Below are positions 35,692 to 48,784 of a stretch of 64,000 nucleotides of DNA, one piece after another. Numbering within the stretch: the stretch's first letter is position 1; each line of letters opens with the position of its first letter. The position numbers and the translations under genes were made by a program. This DNA comes from Toxoplasma gondii ME49 (taxonomy: Eukaryota; Apicomplexa; Conoidasida; Eucoccidiorida; Sarcocystidae), in the NCBI RefSeq assembly GCF_000006565.2, contig NC_031476.1, positions 6,108,400-6,172,399 on the forward strand. Direction: 5' to 3'. A model generated the notes under the pieces. It had not been told where the DNA came from. It saw only the letters and a program-made list of their open reading frames with translations, and searched no databases.

Positions 35692-38600
35692 GGAGGACTC
35701 TTCAAGCCGCGACGGTGACAAGGGTCGGTGACGCTTGTGTTGCTACCGTCATTTCCAGACCAGGGACCGAGAAGTATTTTGTTTTCTCCGTACTTCTGTG
35801 TAGCCGCGGGAGTCTTTTCAGAAGAACGTTGTGCGCCTGCACGGGGCTGGCGGCGGGGGGCCGCGCTGTTCCCCTGCCTGCCTGGCGGTGACGCATGGCT
35901 GTAGTCGGGACTCTTCTCAACTGTTCACATGCCGGGCTCAAGATGTCTCATGCAGTTTTGCAGTGAAATAATGCGGAAATTTCTCCACCCAGGGATTGGT
36001 TGTCTTGCTCGAGACAGCACTTACGTAGAGGGTTAACAGGCAAGGTTCTGTTCCTATTCATGTTCACGTACCTCGTTTGATTCGGTGGGAGACAGGGACC
36101 TGCGGCTTGTAGTTCGCGGGATAAATTTAATTTCGTGTATGAACTTGTGGGAAGTTTCCGCTCGACTCCCTGTCAGTTTCGACGCAGTTGTTGCAGGGAG
36201 AAAAGCGGCCCTGTTTTTTCGGTGCGCACGTGTTACTCCACATTCGCTTCCATTGCATTTAAAGGAGTTGATGACCAACAGTGAACCCCTTCTTCCCAAG
36301 AGGTGATGCGCCGTTCGCTGTCGGGATGCCGCAGGCACTGTTTCTCTTCATTGACAGTCTCGTGGTGACGGGTGGCGGACAGTCGGGGGAGGTGGTGAGA
36401 GGGTCGGTGGCTTTCGAAACTGACAATAAAGTCCTGCTTCCTTCGGGTGCGTGTCGCTGTATGTGTCCTGCGGCTTGCGAGTTCGTGCTTCGGGCCATGG
36501 AGTGCTACCTCGTTGTTTTTCATGCAAACGAGCACCTGCACAACGGGCGTCAGTCCTGCAGTCTTTCGAACGCGTCCCCCGAGCAAAGGTTCCATCCAAC
36601 TGTAGGGACTGTCCTGGAAGCGGCAGATCGGAGTCGCCTCGTTTCGCTCACCAACTTCGGCGATGACCCCAGTGTGCGTCCGTGCGAGCGTGTACCCAGC
36701 CAACTGAGAGATCGACATGCACACAGTGACGTGGTTTGGGCTCGGCGTTTTTGTCGGCATGCTCTCAGCGGGGTTTAGAATGGCTCCAGGAAGCAGCTTC
36801 AGAATGTTTAGGGAAACGTTTATTTCCTCTTCTTCTAGGAACAATGGAGGCATGCTGCAATGACGTTCACGTATGTCACGTGGCTGCCGTCCACGTGGAT
36901 ATCTCAGTTCGTTGACACCCGCCACCATGTTTTCGCTTTTTTTATTGCCGGAGAACTTCTGTTCTCCGTGGCTGGAAGATTCGAGAAACGAAGCCAAAGC
37001 AGACCGCGGGGGACTGCCCCGAGACAGCGAAGGGAGTGCGGCTCGGCCGCAAGTGTGTATTCTCTTCTCTCCGGGGTATCCGTGGCCAGGACGATTTTCA
37101 GTCGCATGCCTACGTTTCTGCTGGCACTCTTTTTGTATGTGTGTGCCGATAGTGTGTACACTTTTAATATTAATGCATGCCTCGTTTAAGGTGTGTGCAT
37201 GTGTCTTGTGACTGTCTTTTCGGCGTCCTGGGAAAGGTCCGGCGCGCGAGCGGCAACGAACGATCGCTTCCGTGAATGCGGAGGTTCGACAGAAAACGCA
37301 CTGGGACGTGACGGCGCCTGCGTCGCGTTCTGGCACAATTCTTCAAGCCCGCGATGCACGTCTGACGTTCTCTTCCAGAATGTCTTGATGAAATTTTGGA
37401 ATTACACCCACCGAATATTTATCGTTTGTGTATAGATACACCAGGAAACATGTAGGTGCACGTATCCGTCGCGTGACGGAACAATTCAGCGGGAGCGAAG
37501 TGAGGGATTCGTGACATGTTCGTGTGTTGGAGGGCTCCGTAAATGCGCCCTGCTTTGCTCTACGGCACGCGGGGTCGGGATCGCACCAGGGGAGTTTTTC
37601 ACACTGTAGGTGCACAATGCGATCTTGTCAGTTTGGCTTAAATGTTTCTTTTTTTCCACGGTAGCATGCTGCATGTGACCGTTCCTGTGTGCAGACCAGT
37701 CGGCCTCGGGTCCTGTGCGGGGACTGGCGTAAAAGCCGTTTTCCTCTGTTGGTTCACGTGTACTGTAGCATCGGTGAATAAGACACGAAAGTACACTGCT
37801 TATTCATCGTAACAGAATTGTTATTCTGCTGCCGTATAGGACTTGTACGTGTGCACAAACCCGTCAAGAACGATACAATCGTCTTCGGAGCATGACACAG
37901 CGGTGGGATGACGGTCCGACAGGGAGCATCAGCAGATCGCTGTGCTCTCTGAATCAAATTTCTCTCCACAAAAGGAGGGTATCTTCACCTTCCCCAGAAC
38001 TCATCAGGCGCCTTCGAAGAGGGGTGATTTCTGACGGCCAGATAGAAAAAGCCGTAGCTGACTTGCTCACCAGACCCTTGAGCGCACAATCAATGGAAAC
38101 TGTAGGGTCACGATTTTGTGCAGGTTACAGCGAACGTTTGAATCTGACACTGTTCGAGGTACTTTCGATGTCGTCGGCGTCTGTCTCGAAACCACGTCAT
38201 GCAAACAAAGCGGCAACGGTAGTGACATGCCTAGAAGAGTCTGAGTCTTTTGCAGCCTAGTAGAACCTGGAGATGCGGATGACCGCGGCAAGTGATGTTG
38301 ACTAGCAACTCAACGAAACATCTGCACACAACGGGTGAATGTTTCTGCACGACGATGCTCAGCGTTACTCGTTCCGGTTCGTAACTGAATGTTCGCGTCC
38401 GTGAGGATTCCCCTTTGATGGAACGATGAACTGCAGATCTCCAGGGTGTGCTGCTGGTGATGGATGTTGCCTCTCCACTCCTTTGGCAGGCTTCTAGGTG
38501 TCGCAGCGTAATGAGGCTCTCTCTTGGAGCGTCCACTGCCTTCCAACTGTAGAGTAAGAAGCTGTGTTTCCACCTGCCATTTTCCGCACATACAGTAATA

Positions 38601-39977
38601 ATTAGCTGAAACGGTTCCTCGGTGGCTCGCATGTTGACAACGGCCACTCCGCCTCTACATAGCAAATTCTTGTTCCCCGAAGAACACCCTGCCTATGATT
38701 GGCACAGCGGAGCCGCACCAACAGACAAACTAAACATGCGGCATTGGATTCGCTGCGCTGAATATCAAGCGAAGCAGTATTCCAAGATCTTGCAAAGCGC
38801 ACTGGGTTTTTGGTAGGAGTTCCAGCCGCTCACAGAGGTCAAGCAGGTGCCGGGCTTCCCCCCTCATTGGCCAGTGAAACAGGTGATCTTTTGTCATTTT
38901 CTGTCAAACTGGGGTGTATGCGCTGTCATCTGTTTCAGGGGGGGATTTCTGCGGATCTAAATATTATGCCCACCACAGAACCGATGCCGAATGCCCTTCA
39001 TGACGCATGGTATTGAAGTCCAGCACTTTTAGCTGTCTTAGGCAGTCCAGGGAGATGCTGTTTTGCAGCAAAACGGTAGAGAACTTGGTTCGTTGCTTCT
39101 CAAAACTGGAGTCCTAGTCAGTGTCCAAAGACATCACGATTTTAGATCGGCTGGTACCGAGTATCAACCCTAATACTAATTGAGTGAGTTAAACGTTACA
39201 GGGTTGAACTGTGTAAACATCATTATTTTATGTTTGCTGTCGCTACTACAATGTGTCTGTTCACTAGAGTCGCGTGGGTCTGCGGCGTCCGAATGTCCGC
39301 ATCTGTCCGTCTCCCTGCACAAGTTTCCAGCATCCCTCAACTTAATGGGTTTCCTGCCAAGTGCTAGACGCTTCGTGCGTCACAGAACCTGTGTACAGCA
39401 GCGACAACCTGTTCGTTGATTCCCGAACAACCTATAAACCCTCCTCCCTCGGTACAAAGCACGTTACCGCCACTTCTGCTTTTCTCGCTTCTTTCTTTTT
39501 GCGTTTGCATGCGCCAAGACGATCACTAACTAGCACGTGCCACTGGGCTGTCTCAAGACCATCGTCTCTCCGAGCGACAGGAATCCAGTTTCCTCTTATT
39601 TTGCCGACGCTGTCCTTGTCAGGAGCCTTGGTCTTTTACTTTCCACTCTTAACCAGTCTAAGCACTTGCGCTTCTCTCCCTGTCGTCGAAAAATGTCGCG
39701 AGTTATCTGCGCTGCCTAGCTGCTGTGAAGAGTCGAGACACGCTACCGAGGTTTAGCCGTACGCGTTTAATACACGGACTGCAGCGTTGCTTGACTTTTC
39801 CGTCCCTCTTTTGTCAGTTTTCGTTTTTTTGTTCACTTGCAACACTAAAGTCCAGAGAGGGGCTCGTTTGTCGTCTCTCTCTTCAGGTATACCTTTTTTG
39901 CTTCTACCTTCGCAGTGAACGCCACAAGCTCGACTGGCCGCACATGTACCACATGTACACCTGTGCTTCTAGCCATT
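35692..39977. other. Intergenic/UTR interval between AP2 and ATM1 genes
   Basis: Tandem genes on the same strand flank this 4.3 kb. It probably holds a long AP2 3' UTR and the ATM1 leader; a pyrimidine tract ending CTTCGCAG at 39914 could be a 5' UTR splice acceptor. The largest open frames are 36233-37336 (-, 367 codons) and 36281-36778 (+). They overlap each other, lack recognisable domains and are left unannotated. Confidence 0.4.
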
Positions 39978-42900
39978 ATGCAGCCGCCCACGAGAGCCCC
40001 GTTTTTCCCGTTTTCTCTCTTGCGTGGAAGAAAAGCTCGAGAGACTTGCACCTGCCGTTCTGTCGCCAGCACTGAGGGGCCAAACACGTTCGGGCCGCGA
40101 GCTCGTCCCGGTTGTCACGCCCACCAGGTTGCCCCCTCGAAGGAGTCTTTCCATTCTTCCGCGTTTCAGCTCGTCTCCGCTTCTCGCCTCTCTCCTCTGA
40201 TGAGTTCCTGCTTCGTCTCTTTCCTGAGATACCCTTCCTTTCGGCCTTCTGCACCTTTTTCTGCCCCTCCATCCTCTTCTACGGTGCCGATCTCGACGCC
40301 GTCCGACTTCTCTCACTCCGCTCCCGCGTCGTGGCGTTGCGTCCCGACTGCTCCTTCTGCTCTTCATGCTCCCTTTTCTTTCACCACACAGGCCGCCCAT
40401 CTGTCTTCCTGTGTGTTCGACGGGTGCTCTCGACTTCCCTGCAGCGAACCTGGGAGTCCCCAGACGCTTCAGCGAGCTCTGGCAACCACCTCGGCTACGG
40501 CCTTCCTGCGGACAGCATGTATGTCACATCGCCTCAGGCGGCGGCCCGATGCTTGGACTTCTGGGTGCTCGGGACAGACAGACAATGCCACAGCAAGCCC
40601 CTGCGTGAGGCCTTTGCTGCGCCCACCCGTCGACACGGCGTCTCGAGCTGCTGCAAATGACAAAGACGCCCCGCAACCGACCTGTTTCTGGAGGAATGCG
40701 AGGACGTCTCGTGCTGTCCACCGAAACCAAACGGACATGAACTTCTCGTCCTTCAGCTGCAGCCTTCGGCCGTGCCGCCACACGCTTGCGAAGGCTGCTG
40801 GTCACCACGCGCCGCTGTCGAGACACTCCCTGCAGTCACTCCCAGAATCGCGGATTCGCGGAGGAACAGTTTCTCGAGGTGATTCACCCGGCTCACTCAC
40901 CCTCTCGCCTCGAAACATGTCGTCAGACGCGATGCCTGTGCATCCCCTCTACTTCCCTTCTGCCGTTCCCTTCTCCACGACGTCAGGCTCAAATTCCTCT
41001 ACCTTTTCTTGCCCTTCACCCTCTTCCTCGACTTCTTCAACTTCCTCGACGTCCTCAACTTCTTCAACTTCTTCAACTTCCTCGACTTCCTCGACTTCTT
41101 CAACTTCTTCAACTTCCTCGACTTCTTCACCTTTTCTTCTGTCTCGTTCCCACAGTGTAGACTGTCGCGCCTGCCCAGTGTCGCGGGCTCCACCAAATCC
41201 TACTTCTCTCCAACTTCTGTTTTCTCTGTTTCCTTTTCTCTGGCCCACGGCGCTGAAGGATCGCCTCCGCGTCCTGGGGTCTGTCGCATGTCTCGTCACA
41301 GCCAAGGTTCTCACGATTCAGGCGCCGCTCCTCCTCGCCAACCTCGTCGACGCCTTCCAAGTTCTCCCCCACAACTCCCCCCTCTCTCCTTCTGGAGCGT
41401 CCCCTTCCTCAGGAGACACCTCCCTCCTCGCTTCTTCTGGAGAGACTTCGTCTTCGCTGTCGCCTTCTGCTGCGCCAGCCGAGGGTGCGCGCGAGGCGGG
41501 GAAATCCGGGGAATCTGCGGGACGCGAGAGGCGAGACGAAGGCTCTACCGTGCGTCTGTCTCCTCTTGCGGAAGGTCCTGCTTCTCCAGCCACTGAGGAA
41601 AGAACAGCAGCAGGGAAAGCAGGGACGTCTGTCGGAGGCCGAGACGCAGGCGCTGTGCATGCGTTGGACACTGAGCACCTCAGAAACACTGCACAGATCG
41701 TCTCCGTACCTCTCGGGGTTGTCTGCGGCTTTCCGGTAGCCAGAATCGCCGCCACTGGTAGGTTCTAACAGAGCCAGATGTGTCTCGTTTCTCGCTGGGC
41801 AGGCCAGCAAGACAGAGGCATCTCTCAAAGGCGATTCAGGTTCTCTTCACTCGCTGCAATGCCCGCGAGAGCTACAAACATCTGTCGCAAGGTTGCCTAA
41901 CAGCAGGGGCGTTGTTTTCGGTGAACGTCGCGTCCTCCTAGTGCACCTGTACAACTCCACAGAGGTCGCACGAAACCACCCGTGGATACACGACGTTTCC
42001 GTCTACGCTTGCGTTTGCATAAATACGCCGCAATGAGAACTCAAATGTTTTACCACGTAAAACAAATGTCTACCGGAGATACACGTGAATGGACAAGCCA
42101 CAAATGCTCTGAACATATATATATATATATATATGTATATTTATATTTATGTTCAGGTATAAGATTTAGAGACAGTCTGAGGAATTAAGCCAACGAGAGT
42201 GGCACATGTTGTTCACCCGTATTCTGTACGAATATGTGAAGCGCGAGCCGCCGGGGATTTCCAGTGATGCCACCAGGTTCCGTTTCCCGACCGATTTTGC
42301 ACCGTAGCTGTGAAGACAATGAAGGTTCGACGGAGGCGTCGCTGTGAGGTTTCTGAAGAGTTTTTTCTTCTTGCGTGTTTGTAGGATTCAACGAACTGCG
42401 ATCAACTTTGTTTACGCGCGTTAGTCAAAATGCGAGTTGCGATTTTTCGTGTCACGCCTTTCTTCATCTCCACGCTCTCGCCCTGTTCCACGATAAACGA
42501 GTAGGTTCTTTAAGCGCGCCCCGCGAACAGGCGTCTTTGTGTTGGACCCGAATTCGTGCGTTTCCTCACATTTAGAGTTTAGTTGAAGTCCCCAGCAACA
42601 ACGTTGTGTCTAGGCTCATCAGAAAATACCTGGATATATGTATATATATATATATATATATGTATTTGTTCTGTAATCCTCGTCGAGTTTCCTGGCATTG
42701 CACGCAGTGCGTGGAATCGACGTTCCGAGCCGGCGTTGATGTGCGACTGCTCCACCGAGGTTTTATGAGTTCGACCTCGCCATGGGAAGAGCAGCGTCTC
42801 GTGCTGACTTTGCGGAAGCTCTCCTTGCTGCATGAGCGAACTCCGATCGACTGCCTGAGATTTCGAGGAATGTTCGCAGCCTTCAACTGAGACACAGAAC

Positions 42901-45900
42901 TCCGAAACTTCTCTCAGATTCTTTGAAGATGCACACTGGAGAGACAAGATGTCTTCGTTTCTTTGTGTGCAGGCCGGCGAGTTGTCTGTCCTGATTAGTC
43001 GCGGCATGAAGTCTGTCACGGCTCTTTTGAACGTTCTTCTTTTCCAGGTGCGTCCAGAACTTCATTTTTGTGGCCTGCATGCGCGAGACCGATCCACATA
43101 TGGCACGGAGCATAGCCTCAGGATCAGGACTCTTGATGCCGGGACTCTGGATCGAGACGGGGGGGGAGGGGGGGGACTCAAGGGTGCGCCTTCTCTGTAC
43201 GGTTCTGGCATTTCTTCGAGTTTCAGGTTTCGTCTGCGTGTTTCTCGAATGTCCCCTGCTTGGGATTCGGATTAAGGTTTATGACTTTGGCTGCGGTTTA
43301 GAAGTTTCAGTTTTGGACTTTGCGGAGGGCCAAGACATCGTCGTGTAGGTGTACCGTTCGGGGGTTCGTCCCCTCGTTCGAGTTTTGCCTGTTTCGGCCG
43401 CGTGCGTTTCTGAAGAGAGTCGGTCGCGTCGGTGCGCGTTGCAGATGGTGCCGACGGCGCTCGAGTTCGCGCTCGTTCTGTATCTCCTGGGCTCGAAAGT
43501 CGGCGGTCCTGTCGCGTGCATCACGTCTCTGACGATGGCTGTGTATGTGGCGTTTACGGCCGCGGTGACGGCGCGGCGCACGAAGATTCGGAAAGAAATG
43601 ATCGCAGCTGAGCAGCAGTCCGTAGGTAAGGGAGACCGACAGACGCCGGGCCGAGAGGCATCATGAGGAAGACACATGGAAGGGGGACGAAGGGAAGAAA
43701 CGAGAAAGCGAGGAAAGGCTTGCAAAGGCGCGAAGCCGGAGAAGTGAGCGAGAGAGCGAAAGAGACCAGCGGGGATAAGAAGAGACAGAACAGAAAGAGA
43801 GGGAGACGGAGAGACGGGGAAGGCGAACAGAGTGGAGCAAGCACGACGGGAGACGGTGTTGAGGAAGAGAGCTGGCAACTATACACAGTGGCAGAAAAAA
43901 CAGCGAGGGACGCTGCACACCGTAGTAACCGGAACTGCGACAAAGAACTGAGAGCTCCGAGCGCAGAGGCGAGGCACATAACGCCCTGTGGGGTGCAGCA
44001 AAGATTCTGTTGTGGTGGCTGTGATATGTATGTTTCGCCGTTTGTGGTGGGGTGTCAACAAATGACTGCTCCTTGCTTGTGGCAACGATTTCTCCGCTCT
44101 TTTCACGATGGCTTGAAACGTCTCCCGCCCCCCGTCCATTCCTCTCAAGGATACAGGACAAGACAGCAAGGATCTCTGGCGCATGCGTGGTGTCTCTTGT
44201 GTTGACACTGGCGCAGGTTTGTTGGTGGACTCTCTCGCAAACGCAGAAGCCGTGCGCTTCTTCACTGCTGAGAAAGGCGAACTTTCGCGATTCGAGGCCG
44301 TCCAGAGACGCTACGCGGAGAAGCATGTCTCTGTAAATCAGAGTCTGGCGTTCCTCAATTTCGGGCAACAACTGATCTTCAATGTCGGAGTCCTCGGATC
44401 CCTCGCCTACACTGCCTCGCAAGTAGCAGCGGGCCTCTTGCCTGTCGGACATATCGTCCTCGTCAGCAGTCTCCTGCTGCAGGTGCGTTGGCATCCCAAG
44501 AAGAAAACAAAGAGTGACCCCCCCCCGCCGCCCGCTCAGGGAGAATCTCACTTGTCGCGCTCGCATGTCTCCGCTCTTCTCTTTAGACCTTCCGTTCCTT
44601 CCTCGCCGTCGACTGGCTCGTGCACCAGTCCTCTCTCTTGCGTCCTGCCCTTTGAGTTTTCCTTCTTTCCTTGCTCGCGTTGCGGACTTCGACCTTCTCT
44701 CCGCAAGTCTTTGGCTGGACCGCGCAGCTCGACGCGCTCCTGTAGGAGAAGGGATTCCATCCGAACCGGCGATGTGGTGCATTGTCTGTCCTCAAAGTGT
44801 GAATGAAAACTCGAGGAATCTGAACTGAAAAGATCACCATAGCAACTCAGAAGATCCGGACGCGTTTCGTGACCGTCGTCACCCTAATAAGAATGTCAAT
44901 GCAGAGGCGCAGCTTGAGACAGGGAGGACTTGCAGGAGTTTTATTCCTGCTTGACTCTGCGCAGCCTTCACGAGCACTCCAAACTGGGCTGGCTGTGTAC
45001 AACAGTTACCAAGACCGTGTCTGTACCTCGTAACTGGAGGTTTTTGCGGTATCCGAGGTACTGCGTCTCGTTAGCAGCTACGAAACGATGTCGTCTCTCG
45101 CCTTCACAGTTGGAGACGTATCTGTTTCTGTTGCATCCGCGGCACTTCGCAGGCGTCGATTCCTGTTACGATGCTTCGTCCTCTATCGTTTGAGACTCCC
45201 GCAGCCCCAGGTCGGCTTAAGCAAGGGATCGGTCTTTACAAAACGTATGTCTCTGTGCATCTGTAGAACGCTCTTTTGACTTGGACTCGAAAGTTCTTTT
45301 TCCTCGCCGCTCTTTCTAAAGCTCGCGTACCCTTTTGTGGAGTTCGGCATCCCTCAGGTCTCTCCACCGTTCCGCGTGGACGAAACCTGTGTTGTTTGCA
45401 TGTGCGCGCGCTCCTCAGCTCGCCGTACCGCTGAACTTCGTCGGCACCATCTACCGGGAGACGAGCTTGAATCTGGCGGACCTGGAGAAACTGTACGAAC
45501 TCATGAACCATCATCCACCGATTGTCAACCCACCAGACGCGAGGCCGTTTGTGCTGAAGGGCGGCGCCGTCGCCTTCGAGAACGTCAGATTCGCGTACCC
45601 TCCGTCGCCGCTGCGGCCGGGAAGCCTACCCTCGAAGACGGGAGACGACGAGAAGCCGGAAGCCTCCCGCATGCTCTTGGATGACGTCTCCTTCTCCGTC
45701 GACGCGGGCAAGAAAGTCGCGATTGTGGGTCCAAGTGGAGTGGGGAAGAGCACTCTGATCAAGCTGCTCTTCCGCATGTTCGATCCGGCGAGTGGCACCG
45801 TCCGTATCGACGACCAGGATGTGAAAGAGCTGGATCTCCATTCCTTCAGGTTCGCAAGAACCGTCCATTCAGGGCAAGAAAGCGAGGCTTTTCGAGGCGA

Positions 45901-48784
45901 TTTTGCCAGTCGTTTTCGCTAAGGAGAGAGGTGAAGAAGCAGCGAGGAATTTCGGCAACTCGCGCATAACTTTTGTGCGAAGTTTCCGAGGGCGGCTGAG
46001 TTTCACTTGCTAAGACTGCAGCTCGGAAAACTCAAGTGCTTCTCTACTGGGTTTACATTTTCACAACCAGATTATCAAGATTACAGACGCCCCGCTTCGA
46101 CACCAAGGCCTTTCGGGATATTTGTCGCATCTGGATCGACTGCACGAGACCCACCCTGCATGCACAGAGCTCAGTAACTGTCTAAGGAGAGGTTGATAGA
46201 TAGAAAGATAGAGACGCAAATTTCCGATACATAGATGTAGAAGGATAGACAGATGTAGAGGGATATATATATATATAGATACAGTTAAATAAATACAGCT
46301 GTATGTAGACAGATATAGATGTAGATACATAGATAGCTAGAAATCGGTCGATGGATAGATCATAGAAATAGGTGTAGACAGATAGGTGTAGATAGATAGC
46401 TGTAGATAGGTATAGACAAGTATAGGCAGATAGGTACCGGTAGATACATACGTATAGATGGCCATGTGTAGATACGTAAGTGTGTAGATGTCTAGATAGA
46501 TACATGTAGATAGATAGAAGGGTATAGATAGATATAGGTTTAGAGAGATAGGCGTAGAGAGATATACGATTGACTAGATAGGTAAGAATGCGGGTGTATA
46601 CATCCAGGTTCACAGAGAAATATGTAGTTTCATTCTGAGTCTATCTGAGTGTGGATGTTGGGACCATCGTGTCTGTGAGATGCGTGGTGGAGTTCGACGA
46701 GTTCTGCTCCGTTTGGTTTCGTTACGTCTCTGTTCAGACGGCAAATCGGGGTCGTCCCGCAAGACATGGTTCTCTTCAACGACACGATCGAATTCAATAT
46801 CAAATATGGCTGTCCTTCTGCGACAGACGAAGAGATGCGGGTACGCAGCGACAGAGTGTTCTGTAACGACAGATGGACTCCTCAGCGACAGCGCTGTCGC
46901 TGCTATCCTTATGGGCCATCCGTTGTATCAGTAGCCTTCTGTTCCCTCCCGAGATCCTTCCTTCTCTTTTCGTGTGTCTTCCCTCTTTTCGTTTCTCTCT
47001 CTCTTCTGTTCCCTTTGCCGTCTTTGCTTCTGAGGCCTCTCGAACGAGTCAGAGACAGAGACAACGCGGTCTTAGCAACTGACTGCGTGGTTTCTGAAGT
47101 AACAAGAGAAAGGCCTGGGGTTCTTGATACTGCATCTCTCCCGCTTTCGTCCCCCGTTTCCTCGTGTGCTTGCGTAGTCTGCATGCGCGTGGACCTCTCT
47201 GTCCATACACGAAGAGACGCAGATTGCCTCATCGAGAGCCTTTCGGCGTTTCCCCAACAAGGTTACGCGTCAACGCGTTGGGACGCAGACGCATGTGAGA
47301 AACAGGTATTAGGGTGGCAGAGGTTGTCCGGAACCTGGGAGTCTTCTGCGCGGCTTGGCGGTTTGTAGAGTGAGAGAGACGTCGCGTACCTTTTGTGAAC
47401 CATGGATAACGTGGAAATGCCAAGATGTTCAATTCGAAGCGCTCGTCCGAACCTGCGCACAGAGTAGTCGTGAGTCTCGCGTTTCTCCTCCCGTTCTAGG
47501 CTGCAGCCAAGCAAGCGGAAATCGACGACGTGATCATGCGCATGCCTCAAGGCTACAGCACCGTCGTGGGCGAGAGGGGTCTGAAGCTGAGTGGCGGCGA
47601 GCGCCAGCGGATCGGCATCGCGAGGTGTCTCCTCAGAAATCCAGCAATCGCCGTTTTCGACGAAGCCACCAGTGCGCTCGACTCGCACACGGAGCAAAAG
47701 ATTCTAAAGGTGAGAGAAGAGCAGAGGCGAGAACAGTCAGTGGGCGGAAACGAAGAAAAAGACACAGCGAACCAGCAAGGGGACGAAGTGACCAAAAGAC
47801 GGAGGGACAGTAAATTCGAGAGAAAAAAACGGAGAGAGACGCAACCAGGAGAGGTTGCTGGGTTACGTCCGACGGTGGCAGGTGCTTCTCTGTCACTTCT
47901 CTGAGTTGGGCGGAACTCCTTTCCTCGACCTCGCCTGTACACGCGCGCGCGACGTTTTCGAACATGCACAGAGCGGTGTAAACGTGGAGTAGACAGGTGG
48001 AGTGAACGAGACAACACAGCGCAAAGGAAGGAAGGAAGGGTGGAATAGCAACTCGTTAGCCGTATCGCTCTTGTAAAAACGGGTGTGAGACGGCCTTCCC
48101 TTGTCACACCGCGTAACGCGCTGTTCGGAAGCTGCCCTCTACAGAGGGAACGCGACTTGCAGTCAGGGACGCAGTGCATCACTTTTTGCATGCAGAGACT
48201 GCGTCTCGCTGGTAAGAGAAGTGAGACGAGTGATCCACATGCAACGCCTCGACTGGGCGTTCACGGAGGTATTTTAAAAATGTTTCCCTCTGGGGGGGCA
48301 TTTACCACGCGTTGGACGCGACGGGAGTGTAGATCCCGAAGGTCTTTGTTTTCCGGGTCCCCGCTGTAATGTGGTGCAGTCTGGAGAAATGTAGAAATCC
48401 CGTTTTTTACTACGCGTTGTTTCGGAGCATAGCTTCAGTTGCTGTCGGATGAGTTCTTCGCATGCGTAGCAGCTTGAACTAGAGTTTCCTCCACGGCGAG
48501 TGCATTTGTGTCGCTGTGGCGTCTCACTTGCCCCTGCGTCTTTCGCACCTCAGGCCTTTCGAGCGATGGCTAGAGGCCGCACGACGCTCGTGATCGCGCA
48601 TCGTCTGAGCACGATTTCGGATGCAGACAAAATCATTTATTTGAAAGAGGGGAAAATTGCAGAGATGGGCACCCACGCGGAGTTGCTCGAGAAGGAGCGC
48701 GGCCTCTACCGGGCGCTCTGGGAGTCTCAGCAACACCAGGAGCAGGAGGAGGCCGTCTCGACGCCCGATCTGACGCTGAGCTAA
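39978..48784 (+). CDS. ATM1: Mitochondrial ABC half-transporter ATM1 (ABCB7 type)
   Basis: Atm1/ABCB7 is a homodimeric exporter of the mitochondrial inner membrane that moves a glutathione/sulfur-containing species needed for cytosolic Fe-S assembly. Nine exons join in phase: 39978-41757, 42385-42500, 42973-43047, 43445-43625, 44217-44482, 45419-45849, 46738-46840, 47500-47709, 48554-48784 (about 1130 residues). Diagnostic membrane-domain blocks are [47 protein letters not shown] and [19 protein letters not shown]. The nucleotide-binding domain has Walker [11 protein letters not shown]-loop [11 protein letters not shown], signature LSGGERQ, Walker [14 protein letters not shown] and H-loop AHRLST, all intact. 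TM1 starts only near residue 426, so the N-terminal extension is much longer than in yeast Atm1. The first ATG gives an Arg-rich, acid-poor start suited to mitochondrial import, but a later Met cannot be excluded. The loop between TM1 and TM2 is also enlarged by a Ser/Ala-rich insert. Confidence 0.92.
41021..41130 (+). repeat. Ser/Thr-coding CT-rich tandem repeat in ATM1 exon 1
   Basis: About nine imperfect copies of a TTCCTCGAC/TTCTTCAAC nonamer encode S-S-T repeats in the N-terminal extension, just before the first membrane helix. Copy number is expected to vary between strains. Confidence 0.85.
43650..44216. other. Purine-rich ATM1 intron 4
   Basis: The intron after exon 43445-43625 is strongly GA-rich on the plus strand at about 43660-43870. 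The complementary strand therefore reads as a long Ser/Leu/Pro open frame (43661-44782), which is not a gene. Confidence 0.6.
46190..46575. repeat. Degenerate GATA/TAGA microsatellite in ATM1 intron 6
   Basis: Nearly 400 bp of imperfect TAGATAGA, TAGACAGATA and TAGATACATA units with an embedded (TA)n lies between exons ending 45849 and starting 46738. It is simple-sequence intron filler. Confidence 0.8.

Noticed and set aside
43661..44782. 373-codon minus-strand frame across ATM1
   Set aside because: It lies opposite ATM1 intron 4, exon 5 and intron 5; Ser/Leu-rich because the plus strand is GA-rich.
45090..45279. Plus-strand ORFs between ATM1 exons 5 and 6 as an extra exon
   Set aside because: Exons 44217-44482 and 45419-45849 already join in phase at the conserved [10 protein letters not shown] block, leaving no room for an insert.
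46190..46575. GATA/TAGA array as a possible CRISPR or regulatory array
   Set aside because: No regular spacers; imperfect tetranucleotide microsatellite inside an intron of a eukaryotic gene.
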